Positions 23,423-34,359 of a stretch of 64,000 bases of DNA are shown here, one piece after another. The notes beneath the pieces were generated by a model. That model made no database searches. It was not told the origin of the DNA and saw only the letters and a program-made list of their open reading frames with translations. The position numbers were made by a program, and so were the translations under genes. The first letter of the stretch is position 1. The number at the start of each line of letters is the position of its first letter. Source of the DNA: Tricholoma matsutake (lineage: Eukaryota > Basidiomycota > Agaricomycetes > Agaricales > Tricholomataceae); assembly GCA_026075535.2 (NCBI GenBank), contig AP026547.1, forward strand, positions 2,418,001-2,482,000, in the 5' to 3' direction.

Positions 23423-23718
23423 TAGCAGATGAAAACACTACAAAAAGCACATCGAAGCTCACCATTCTCTCACAAAAACCCTTGCCCCATATTTCGAAGT
23501 TGAGCTCTTTGGCTTTGCCAACTTTGGGCATACTTTTTGCAAACTCAAGGACAACTGTTTTGAAGTCTTGAAGAAGCAACATGATCAGGAGATGGGCATG
23601 GAAGAAAAGATGGTGAGCAAGGAGAACGAGAAGTATTTTGAATATGGTTGACATTTTCAACACGATCACACATTTTGCACGTGACTCCAATTGGCTGACT
23701 GGGACAGTCAGGATTTCA

Positions 23719-23731
23719 GTAAGGGGGAGGC
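23719..23731 (+). other. Polypurine tract, element 1
   Basis: GTAAGGGGGAGGC directly precedes the TGATATG start of the 3' LTR, the expected position for second-strand priming. Confidence 0.7.
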
Positions 23732-23974
23732 TGATATGTCCACCTTGTGATTTAAGCTCTGGGAACATCTCCAAATGCATCGACACATCACCACACATGC
23801 TCCCAACCCCTACAGACCCCACAAAACCGCTCCGAGATGACTTCAAATGATTTCGAACGACTTTGAATGATTTTGCAACACTTTGAGCAAGTTTGAATGA
23901 CTTCACAGCACCTCGAATGCCGTCGGCCACCGTATGCTTATTGCACTGCCCTTCAGACACACGCAGCACACCTT
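23732..23974 (+). repeat. Truncated 3' LTR of element 1
   Basis: Matches the first 240 bp or so of the 5' LTR, up to CAGCACACCTT, after which similarity stops and copia gag-like sequence begins. The rest of the LTR is missing. The long minus open frame crossing this point is a shadow. Confidence 0.8.
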
Positions 23975-23989
23975 GGCATACGCATTCCT

Positions 23990-26900
23990 CGCATCTAGTA
24001 TCTCCCCTTCTGAACAACAATTCATTGATATTAAAAAGGGTCTTGATGCTAATTGGAAGATTCTTCAGGATTGTCATCAAAAAGAGGGACCGGTGCACCA
24101 AGTCCAACTTTTACAACAGGCACTTTCTATACAGTGCACAAAGGACACACCACTCCCAGAAACGGCAGAAAAGATCTGTGCCCTCATTGAGCATGCCTTC
24201 ACCATGGGAGATGTAAAAGCCAATCTTCTTTGTTGTATCGCACTCCTCAACTCTCTCAGCGACAATTTCCCTCACACGTGATCCATCATCTCCCATGATA
24301 TTGCTGCATCTACTACTACAACTCCCTATGCATCCAGGGACATATGTTTGTTCCTAGAAAATGAACAATCTCTACTCGAGAATGATCAGCGTAACTGTTC
24401 CCGCCCCAACATCACACTCACTGCACAGGATAAACCCCACAAGTTGCCCAATATACCTACATGTGCGAATACGATCTGTAATGGAGTGGGCATACTAAGG
24501 AGTACTGCATTAAGCTGGGTGGCAGTATGGCTGGAAAGACCATTGCAGAGTCAAAGGCCACACGCAAGGCTGCACTCTCGAATGCGACACCCAAAACTAA
24601 TCACTCTAAAATCCCCATCACTGTCAAGGACATTAATGGCTGAGCATTCATGGTCATGGTTGATTCCAAGAATGCCCCCCCTTCTGTTTCCCCTCACCAG
24701 GAGTTTGCGGGTATTGTGTCTGATCCAGTTCCGGCTGCAGTCATTGAAGAAGTGGAGTATGAGGGTTGGGTTGTTACTGAGGAGGAGACAGTCACTATTG
24801 ACTGGAATCATCACATCTCTATGCCTTGTGAGGATGCATTCACTGTCGAGCCTCTAAGCCAGACATGCCGATTGAATCTTTCCCTCAATGATTACCCTTT
24901 CATAGTTGACTCAGGAGTGACTGTACATATATCGCCTGACAAGGCAGACTTCCTAACCTTACGCCCTATACCGTCTTGACCTGTCAAAGGGGTTGGCGGT
25001 TCCTCGATCGTCGCTATCAGTGTCGGTCACATCAAATTGAGAATCGCTCAGGGCGCATCAATTATGTTACATAATGTGCTCTACACTCCAAATTTGGCAG
25101 TCCGACTTGTCTCTGTGGGCACACTTGTGGATGATTCAAACGCTGTAGCCCATTTTGATAATTCTGCCTGTTGGATTACTGACAAGTCCACTGGCTCACT
25201 CATTGCGCGAGGCACACGTCTCTCCAAGAAATTCTACTTACTCAACCTCCATACCACTGCCATCGATCACGCCCTATCTATCCATCACTCTACTGACTTG
25301 GAAACCTGGCATTGTCACCTTGGTCACGCAAATTACCAGTCTATCTGGGACATGGCCAAAACAGGTACACTCACAGGTGTGCCCCTTACCTCCACATCTA
25401 AACCACCTAAATGTGACTCATGTGTACTTGGTAAACAGACAAAGACACCTGTACCTACGAAACATGAGGAGGGACCTGGTCATAAAGCAACAAGAAAGCT
25501 GGAAAAGGTGTGGGTAGACTTATCAGGACCACATGCAGTGAAGTCTCGTACTGGGAATTTATACATAATGGATATTGTCAACAACTTTACTTCATTTCCT
25601 TGGTCAATCCCCCTTCGCAATAAAGACAACTCTTTTCCTGAACTTAAAGCTTGGGAGCTTGCTCGAGAAAATGAGACTGGACTTAAGGTTGGGACCTATG
25701 TTACTGATAATGGAGAACTTAAGTCGCATGAAATGGAAACATGGCTGAAATCTCATGGTACAGATCAGTGATTCACTGCCCCCCATACTTTGGCACACAT
25801 TGGACGTGTCGAGCACATGCATCGAACATTAATGGCAAAAGCATGTACAATGAGGATTTATTCTGGCCTACCACCTTACCTTTGGGACGAATTCTACCTG
25901 ACAGTGTCTCATCTACATGCAAAAACCACTACTTGATCACTCCAGGGATGTACACCTTGGGAACTGTGGTTTGGACGTAAACCTGACTACTCATATCTAT
26001 GGAAAATTGGGTGTCAGGCCTTTGTTCTTATACCAAAAAAGGACAATCCCAAAATTTTCGAATGCTCCATCGAATGCGTACTGATAGGATACGATCCAAA
26101 ATCCAAATCATACCGTTGTTATAACCAAACCACGGGGAGAGTCCATAGCTCTTACCGTGTCAAGTTCCTTGAAAGCCACAACAGTCACACACCACCCGAA
26201 CTGACTACTCTGGGAGGCGATGGGAATCTTAATGAGACTGAAAATGCAACAATGAGCTTCATTCCCGCACTTCTAGATGACATCGATGATGAACATGACA
26301 ATGTCAATCATGCACCACCCATTGAGGATAATCACCAGATAGCTCGACAAAGGACACCATCCCCTCCACCCCTCCCACATCACTCATTGCGCATACCAAT
26401 TCCCACAGAGAAACACCCTGATGGTGGACCATCTGTCACTAAAACTGAAGCTGCCATTCAGGATTTGCATGACAGTGCTGTTTGAGTTAAAGAGGCTCAC
26501 CGGGAGCATAGAGCTGCAGTGGTAGCTACCCGAACAACCAATAGTGATCGCCCACTAGATTCCTCAATTGATCATGATCGTGACATCATTGAGGAACTGT
26601 GTCAATCATTCAATGATCTTGATCTCGGTGATCAAGTACATCAATTTCAGGCCCTGATCTCAGAGATGACAGATTTTGATCCAGAATCACTTCAATTTGA
26701 GGATGATCCAAAAACTTGGGAGGAAGCTAAGGGTTCCCCTGATGCTGAGAGGTGGAAAGAGGGATACATAGAGGAATTGCAGTCATTGAAAGACATGGGT
26801 GTTTACAAGCTCATTCTTCAGTGTGACGTCCCTCAGGGGAATTGGATCCAAAAAGGGAAACCGGTCTTCCATATTAAGCGGAACGAGACTGGAGCAGCAG

Positions 26901-28283
26901 TTAGGTGGAAAGTATGTCTTGTCTTCAAAGGTTTTGAACAAATCTATGGCAAAGATTATACTAAAACTACCTCACCGACTGCATGCATGGAATCTTGGCA
27001 TATACTTCTCCACTTAGCGGCATCTCTTGGTTGGGATGCACAACAAATCGACATGAAGATGGCATTCCTCTATGGGCTATTACCAAATGACGAGATACAA
27101 TACATGCAACAACCAACTGGATTTGAAGAATCTGGGAAGGAAGACTGGGTATGGCAACTACAGCGGGGTCTGTATGGCATGAAGCAGAGTAGGCATATAT
27201 GGAACCAGACACTTAATGCTCAAATGATCGACTGGGGATTCACCTGTTTGTCCTGCGAATCTTGCATATACTACCGTAAATCAGACTCAGGGATTATCAT
27301 TGCAGCTGTCCATGTCGATGATTTCTTGTCAATCGCAAACTCCAAAGACGAAAATGAACAGTTCAAGGATCAGATGAGAAAGGTCTGGACTATTTCAGAG
27401 CTGGGTACAGCGCACTTTATAGTTGGAATTGCCATTACCTGGGACTGTCCCAATCGGACTGTTGCACTGTCTGCAGCAGACTGCATTAATTGACAAAAAT
27501 CATAGAACAATTTGGTCAAAAATATGCTTACCCGGTATCTGCCCCTCTGGAACCTGGATTGAAATTATGCCACTCAGGTCGTCAGTCTATGACTCCTGAC
27601 AAACAACTTCAGCTCACTAAACTACCATACTGATCCCTCATTGGATGCTTGCTTTACATAGCTATATCCACATGCCCGGACATTGCCTACGCCATCCAAC
27701 AGCTTTCTCAGTACCTCGACTGCTATTCCCTCGAGCATTGGGCAGTGGCTATCAGACTAGTGTGTTATCTCAAAGGTGCAAGGGATTTGAAACTCTATCT
27801 GGGTGGTGACTGTCCTATTTCTCTCCATGCGTTCAGTGATTCTGACTGGGCCAATTGCCTTGATACACGTCGGAGTGTCAGTGGATATATATGTTCCCTT
27901 GGTTCTGGGACCGTGTCCTGGACAGCCCATAAACAAAAAGTCATTGCGACCTCATCTTGCGAGGCTGAGTACATTGCTGCTTTCGAAACCACCAAGGAAT
28001 GCATATGGCTACAGCATTACTTAATTCCATTGACTACCAACAATCATCCCCCACTATAATTCACTGTGACAACTCAGCCACTAAAACTCTATCTGAGGAC
28101 CCCCTCCTTCACTCTCGCATAAAGCACGTCAACATCAAATATCACTTTCTTCGGGAGTGTGTTCAATCACGTGAACTACAACTTACTTATGTGAATACCC
28201 ACAAAAATATTGCAGACATGTTCATGAAGGCTCTCGATGTCAAAAAATTCACTTATCTTTGGGGCTTCCTTGGACTACGCTAG
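23990..28283 (+). pseudogene. Copia gag-pol
   Basis: Gag-like helical region 24000-24290, degraded zinc knuckle near 24460-24510, protease IVDSGVTVHISPD near 24903, integrase zinc region WHCHLGHANYQS near 25306 with CDSCVLGKQ, catalytic WVDLSGPH, YVTDNGEL and RVEHMHRTL, RT with GTRLEQ-type shadow frames excluded and active-site VHVDDFLS near 27310, and RNase H SDSDWANCLDTRRS near 27836 through KALDV near 28235. From about 24500 to 27493 one frame is broken only by TGA (24641, 24977, 25769, 25934, 26483). A frameshift occurs near 27490 and further shifts near 28055. TGA positions fit arginine codons of the family. Confidence 0.85.
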
Positions 28284-28324
28284 CTCGATTCCATGCGAGG
28301 AGGAGTATTCACAGTGAGGAGGAG

Positions 28325-28589
28325 TGTTGAGAATCACACTGTGAACTCACATGAACACTGTATTACCAAATACGGTTTCCGGCACGCCTTTGGTGCGTCG
28401 ATCATATTTGCTGGCATGCCTTTGATGTGTCGGCTATATTTAGTACATCCCTTTGATGTGTGCATTCCATAGATACTTTATACCATTCCTCTTTATCATA
28501 CACAACACATATATATATACAGTAGATAGTGTTATTAGCACCTCAGTCACTTATACGGAGACTGAGGTGCATATTGATGTTATTACTCA
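28325..28589 (+). repeat. 3' LTR of the copia element
   Basis: Starts TGTTGAGAATCACACTG after a purine-rich run and probably ends at ATTACTCA. It contains a perfect hairpin CACCTCAGTC/GACTGAGGTG near 28540-28570. The right boundary is approximate because there is no partner LTR. Confidence 0.6.
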
Positions 28590-28741
28590 GTTATAGATCA
28601 TTACTTACTGTACTTGTAGTTCTACTCCTGTTTACACTAGGATTAACTTTCAATAGTACTCCATCATGCAGTAGACTGCTGGTGGCCTCTTGCGGTGGGT
28701 TTATAATGCATTTTGCTCTGACAAAACATTCTTGAGCTCTT

Positions 28742-29077
28742 TGAGAAGTGAGGAGAGGGCAAAGTGGGAGCATGACCAGGAATCTTGTTTTGAGGAAGGT
28801 CTCCAGATGTTTAGCATGGTTGAGGAGCTTATGCATAAATCTAGGGGTTGAATATGATTTTGTGTTTACAAATTAGAATTAAACTGCTTGTATGGAATTT
28901 TGGCTTGTATGGAATTTTGAGAAGTGAGGAGAGGGCAAAGTGGGAGTGTGACCAGGAATCTCATTTTGAGGAAGGTCTCCAGATGTTTAGCACAGTTGAG
29001 GAGCTTACACATAAATCTAGAGGTTGAATATGACTTTGTATTTACAAATTAGAATTAAACTGCTTGTATGGAATTGA
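28742..29077. repeat. Direct tandem duplication, period 176 bp
   Basis: Two copies begin TGAGAAGTGAGGAGAGGGCA at 28742 and 28918 and end with CTTGTATGGAATT. One plus frame of copy 1 reads LRSEERAKWEHDQESCFEEG, which looks like decayed coding sequence of unknown identity; copy 2 carries further substitutions. Confidence 0.75.
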
Positions 29078-29602
29078 CACAGTAGGAATGGATTCTGTAA
29101 CTTGAATTCAGCAGGTTTCCTATGGTGCTGATCACTTACACACTGCTACTTTTGTGCAACCGCCAATCTGGCTGCTCAAAAAAAAAAAAACTTTAGCCCT
29201 AAAAAACACAGTCAGGAACTATTTTTAAGCACATTTGAGGTTGAGTAAATAGTGTGAAATTTTGATGTGGATTGAGTACTGCTGTGCCCATCTATGGCCA
29301 AATAACCTTGCAAACACCAGAAAACAGGTATAATTATTAATGAACTTGAAACAATAATTGGATTTTATTCACACCATAGTTCATCATGAAATTTCTCTTC
29401 CAGTTTTTGTGATATCAGTATTATGTCAATACAACCTCTTCAAAACACGTATAAGAGTGTTTATACAGAACTACCCCTTTTTTCGCGAGTTGTAGAGGTA
29501 AAAATGTAACCACCTGCCAAACTGAAGTCTGCTCAAGAAATTTTCTCACTCAGTTTTGAAGCTAATAAGAAACCCTCAATACAATATCTTCTTATCACTA
29601 AA

Positions 29603-30265
29603 CACTGCTGGCACTGACCTGTGTTTCCCACAGAAACACAGCCTCAGAAACATGATTTAAGACTTCTGATTTGTATATCCTTTGTTAATTCTCAAGATGT
29701 ATTTAAAAGAAATACTAAGGAAATATTTTACATGAATCCAAACTGTATCTGCAAGAAACAGAGAAAGTGTATCCTACAATGTTTCTTTCAGATCCAGTCT
29801 GGAAACATTGTTCATGTTTCCTTTGTGTAAGTTAGAGAAACACTTTATATGTAATTATAGCTGTACTTGCAGGGAACACTTAACATGTAATTTTATTATG
29901 TGTTTCCTAGGGATACATGCAAAAGACAAAGGGATCACCATGGTTACACATGTATCCCTAGAAAACACATAATAAAATTTTATGTTAAGTGTTTTCTGCA
30001 GGTACAGCTATAATTACATATAAAGTGTTTCTCTAACTTACACAAAGGAAACATGAAAAATGTTTCTAGAATGGATCTGAAAGAAACATGGTAGAATACA
30101 CTTTTTCTGTTTCTTGCAGATACAGTTTGGATTCATGTAAAATATTTCCTTAGTATTTCTTTTAAATACATCTTGAGAATTAACAAAGGATATACAAATC
30201 AGAAGTCTTAAATCATGTTTCTGAGGCTGTGTTTCTGTGGGAAACACAGGTCAGTGCCAGCAGTG
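29603..30265. repeat. Long palindrome, arms about 317 bp
   Basis: Left arm 29603-29919 (CACTGCTGGCACTGACC inward) and right arm 29950-30265 are near-identical inverted copies with a loop of about 30 bases. Each arm contains the same 69-codon open frame on opposite strands, a consequence of symmetry rather than two genes. There is no transposase and no clear target duplication. It may be a foldback element or a MITE that is all TIR. Confidence 0.85.
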
Positions 30266-31300
30266 AAAAGGAGTGTTTCTACAAGAGGAATAAGAAAATG
30301 GTTGTTTTTTGGAGGACCAGAAAAGTTTGTACAAAAGTAGTGGTGTGTAAGTGATTGGCACCATACTTGAATTTGGATCAAAAAGTCAGTCATGTACATG
30401 AGTTATTATTTGATTAATGAGTTACAGTCACAAACTCACCACAATTTCAAAACTCTAACATGGCTTTATCTCTGTTTCTCACTGATGGTTTTGCATAATT
30501 ACACATGAACTAGTGTGTTCTTCCTCAGATATTTCATTACCGTGGACTCTGAGATGCTGTTGTAATGCATTGCACATATGCAGGTTGAAACTTTCAATAT
30601 TTACTATTGCAAACTCATCACACTTGACAAACATGGTACATATTATAATGCCCCCTGATAATACCACAGTCTGTTCACTCTTGCTGCTGGCCACCATCCA
30701 TGCCATGGAAGACTAGTACCAACTCAGATCTGGACCAGAAAATCTTATGAGGTTACACCCTTGACAAGTACCGAGCAGAGTAAGTCATACTTCTGCTTAT
30801 CAAGAGTGTATCATCTTTATTGATTAAAAATAGGAATAAAGATGTTTTGAATCAAAAGGCCCATGCTCGAATGCAAAGTAAGAATGGAGGCTTGTAGCTT
30901 GATTTTTCAATGAACCACAAACCACAAACCACAGGTGCCAGGAAGAGATCAAATTACTTCCAAGTGAGGTTCAAGAGGCCAAGAAGAAATGCTGCCTAGA
31001 AATTGTGGCTGCATACCGAAAGAGGTGTGGCCCTTTGCAAACAACAACAAAATATCATGCTGATTTGAGTTAGGAACCATCAGAAGATTAAAGAATGTGC
31101 ACATGTCAAAACCTGATCTCAAATTCAAGGTATATTGATCAGTACAGTTATGAGGCATTCTGCACCAACATTTGGGCCTACAGGCGACAGTCAGACTCAG
31201 ATGTAACTTAGATGGGCTCAGAAAGTTTTGATCAAAAATAGCTGTACCTCGTAGCAATGTTGAAAAATTACATCAATCAAATTATATCCCAAATCTGCAG
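30266..31300. other. No recognised gene
   Basis: Only short frames. A 38-bp stretch at 30327-30364 is an imperfect inverse of 29128-29165 outside the palindrome, so the palindrome may sit inside a larger inverted structure. Confidence 0.35.
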
Positions 31301-31302
31301 AT

Positions 31303-31554
31303 CTAAGTACAGGCAAGGTCCGCAACCAGTTTGGCCAAAGTTTCAGAATCACTCTCCTTGTCATCCATACACAAGTCAATCACAACTCTCCTCCAAGGGG
31401 CAGGGCACTGGCATTTGTTGAATGGCGCACCAGGAAATGGCCTGGCTTCAACAGTACTGTTGTCAAAGTTCTGCATATACTTGAGTAGTGCTGCTTGCCA
31501 TGTTGGGTATTTTGATTGGCAAGTGCCGCTGACATGGTCAATTCTTGCTTTCAC
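31303..31554 (-). other. Coding-like minus-strand fragment, unidentified
   Basis: Open 83-residue frame with SKYPTWQAALLKYMQ and a Cys/Pro segment FNKCQCPAPWRRVVIDLC. Composition and in-frame length suggest a degraded transposon-associated protein transcribed away from the plus-strand gene at 32070. The family is not identified. Confidence 0.3.
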
Positions 31555-32069
31555 ATCATGCCTGAAAAATGTTGGTCAAAAATTGAAGAGAGAAAAAAGC
31601 AGTATGAAGTTCTGTGCTTACCAGTCAAAGAAGATCCTGACCTCCAGTCCAACAGTGATAACATAATACCATTTTATGTAGGTATTAAAAGCAGGATGCT
31701 AAAGATTGGAAGGATGAGGGATGGGAGGGGTGGGAGGGCTGGTAACAATGCTGGCAGAGGTGCCAATCAAATTCTGTGATGGGTGCAAGGAGCAGGTGAT
31801 GGCATGCTTTGGCTCTTTCTTCTGGGGGGAGCGTGTGACTTTGGGTGCGACATCGGTGGGGTACAGTACAAATTGGGTTACTTTCTTTGTGTGTGTAATC
31901 TTGATGCCATCTGCCTGGGGACTAATGACAAATTTTCAAACTAAATTGCATCAGCACCGCCCATCACCAGTAATAAATATAGTCCAAGTGGGAGGGGTAC
32001 CACATTATAATGCATTAGTGAAGTTGTTGGTTTGCCACCCACAGAAAAAATTCTCCTGCAATTCATAGC

Positions 32070-32997
32070 ATGCCTCGAGGGTCCAAAAATGACAGTGCTA
32101 AAAAAGGAATGGGCAAGTTGGGTCAAAACAGCGATGTCAAAGGCATGAAGCTTGCCTTCCTAGAGAGTCATCGAGAGGAGTTTCTTGATGCCCAGGAAAA
32201 AAGCTCCGATGCAGCTGGAAAACTTTACACCAAGACGGCACATCTCTGGCTCTTGAACTATGGGTATGAGTTAGATTTTGGTGAGGATAATGAGGACTGC
32301 AACAAACCAGATGAACATCTGGCTAATGAGATGCTGGACTGGATGGAACTGACTGAAGAGGAAGCTGCACATCGAAAAGACGTCTATGACAGAATGCACA
32401 TGGTAAGCTGTGTTATTCTGGCTATTGATAGATACTTACAAAATGCTAACAGCCCATTGGAAATTGGTATCAGCATCGCTATAAGAAAGTTGCGTCAACG
32501 TCAGGGAACAAAGTTCAAGAAATCTTACAGTCAATGCACAAAATGGCAGCTGCAAAACATCCAAAGAAGTGTGCTGCAATCAACCTTTACTCTGACCGCT
32601 ACTACAAGACTTGCATCAAGGAGAAGTTTGATAAACTGTGGGCATCCGCCAGCCAGACATTACCCAGGTCTGCACGCATTCAAATGTGCAAGGCCTTTAT
32701 TGACGAGTGCTGGAAAAAGGAACAGGTTGAGTTTAGAGAAGAGCTTGAAAAGGAAACGGAAGAAATGTACAAAGCAGAGATGAAGGCATTCCAGAATGGA
32801 ACGGCGTGGGCACCATGGACTGCAGAAGAATATCACCAGTGCATAAGCTGAACTTTGCTGGGCAGCCAGATTTTGATTATTCACAGGGCAATGGAAGACT
32901 CTTGATCCCATTTGCGGATGCTATTTCCCAGCATCTGGGGGTGTACATTGCAGTAATGATGGTTGGGCCACTCAGTGATGGGAAGGTTGGTGTATGA
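32070..32997 (+). pseudogene. Transposon-associated gene with KLAFLE motif, C-terminally broken
   Basis: ATG at 32070 gives a Lys-rich N-terminus, then GMKLAFLESHREEFLDAQ, a pattern I associate with genes found near agaricomycete DNA transposons. Exon 1 ends at 32402; a 50-nt intron (32403-32452, GTAAGC to TAACAG) joins it to PIGNWYQHRYKK. Exon 2 continues through QSMHKMAAAKHP and CWKKEQVEFREELEKETEEM to a stop at 32851. A conserved-looking continuation, FADAISQHLGVYIAVMMVGP, follows in another frame (32880-32997), so a frameshift near 32840 is likely. Biochemical function is unknown. Confidence 0.55.
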
Positions 32998-33140
32998 AGG
33001 TATATTTGATATTTTAACTTTGACAACAACTTGTTGAATACAGGAACAGTGTACATTTGTCAATGGCAGGTGGTTGTACAGAGAAAATACGGCCAGAGTA
33101 TGACTGCGAGGGGTTTTTGGCTGCTGAAATTTTGCTTACA

Positions 33141-33394
33141 CAACAGGCAGGGCAAAACTTTCCCAGAGAGAAAATGTGGAGAAAATGTGGAGAAAATTAC
33201 CCTTTTTCATGAGCAGACAAGTAAAGAAAAACTGGTGAAAATAGGTTATTTTCTCTTTATTTTCTCTGCAATCTGCCTAAGGGAAAATATATCATTTGTG
33301 TGGAGAGAAAAAAAGGGGAATCTGAAGTGAAAAGAACTTATTTCCTCTTGATTTCCCCCTAATTTTTTCCTAGGAAAAAAAAGTCATATTTCCT
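33141..33394. repeat. A-rich repeat, copy 1 (second copy at 35614-35866)
   Basis: GGCAGGGCAAAACTTTCCCA followed by repeated GAGAAAATGTGG blocks. The copy at 35614-35866 aligns throughout in the same orientation. It resembles the ends of the MITE at 45323-45846, so it probably belongs to the same broad foldback/MITE family. Confidence 0.65.
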
Positions 33395-34290
33395 GCAAGA
33401 GCAAATCAGAAATCTCTGGAGAATACAAGTTATTTCTTACAAATTTTGGCCTAGAAAATTGCATGTGGAAAAGTGTAATTTTCTCCAGGTGAAAATCTGG
33501 CAAACATGATGTTAAGGGCAAAGCCTCAACCACTCGATCTAGTCAATGTTGTTGACAAGGTGCTTCCTCGACAAGTCGTTCGGCACTAGTCTTACTCGGA
33601 GCGTCCGACGTAAGAGAGATAGTGCACTCTAGCAGGCCTTCTGCATAGAGTCGTTCAGGTTCACACACTAAGCGGCTTCCTTAGTGGTTTCAAGTAAGTT
33701 CACAAGTTCACAAGTTAAGGCTGTAGATTGCCTAGATCTAAACTAAGGACATCCCTACTACAAGTCGCAGTACTTATACTAGAAGGGAGGTCCTTATCGT
33801 CCAATCGGAAAGGTAGATGCATATCAAGTAAATATAGAAACAATAGGCCTCATGCCTTGCATGAGGCGTCCAATGTCACAGATCCAATGTCAAGGATCCA
33901 ATGTCAAGGACATGCTGCGGCACAGCATGTCGATTGTGAGAGTCCGACATCATGGACCTCATGTCAGGGGGCTGTCATATCACAGCATGTGTGGGAGTGG
34001 GTTCGGGTGCATGGAGTCACCATGCATCAAGGGTGCCTTCTATGGGAAGGGGATCGAATGCATGCAGTCGGCATGCGTTGTGTGTGTGTCTGATGTCAAG
34101 GGCATGCCCTAGGCATGAATCAAGGGGTGCCTCCTGTCTGGAGGGGATCGTTGGGTGTGTTGGGTTCCATGAGTTACAAGGAAAATTGTAACACATGAGG
34201 AGAAAATTACACTTTTCCACATGCAATTTTCTAGGCCAAAATTTGTAAGAAATAACTTGTATTCTCCAGAGATTTCTGATTTGCTCTTGC
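33395..34290. repeat. Perfect 92-bp foldback with a solo LTR in its loop
   Basis: 33395-33486 and 34199-34290 are exact reverse complements over 92 bp, starting GCAAGAGCAAATCAGAAATC. The loop was originally about 24 bases and now holds the solo LTR 33510-34193 with its duplicated CATGA. Confidence 0.85.
33510..34193. repeat. Solo LTR (TGTTAAGGGC family), copy 1
   Basis: 684 bp from TGTTAAGGGCAAAGCC to GAAAATTGTAACA, flanked by perfect CATGA duplications (33505-33509, 34194-34198). It aligns with 34728-35406. No internal region is present. Confidence 0.85.
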
Positions 34291-34359
34291 TATGAAGGCT
34301 CATATACAGTTTTCCCACTCAGACCCCCATGCTTTTGCGATGAAGTAATGACACACATC

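Larger units (their letters stand above)
7286..23974 (+). mobile_element. Ty3-type LTR retrotransposon, element 1
   Basis: Order on plus: 5' LTR (7286-8302), primer-binding site, gag, protease, reverse transcriptase, RNase H, integrase, antisense accessory gene, polypurine tract (23719-23731) and a 3' LTR truncated at 23974. Element 2 (14110-21832) is inserted within the last integrase codons. The pol frame is heavily broken by TGA codons, so the copy is dead. Protein order and the YIDD reverse transcriptase motif place it near Tf1-like Ty3 elements; this is family knowledge, not a search result. Confidence 0.85.
23975..28589 (+). mobile_element. Ty1/copia retrotransposon, 5'-truncated
   Basis: Copia order (gag, protease, integrase, RT, RNase H) on plus, with a purine-rich GAGGAGGAGTG run and a TGTTGAG LTR at the right end. 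No matching left LTR exists; the left end abuts the broken LTR of element 1. Coding is interrupted, so the copy is dead. Confidence 0.85.

Noticed and set aside
23403..24107. 234-residue minus-strand frame across the truncated LTR and the copia start.
   Set aside because: It spans an LTR and a rearrangement junction; no coherent protein family is visible.
29621..30247. Two identical 69-residue genes on opposite strands.
   Set aside because: They are mirror images caused by the palindrome; no domain or start context supports them.
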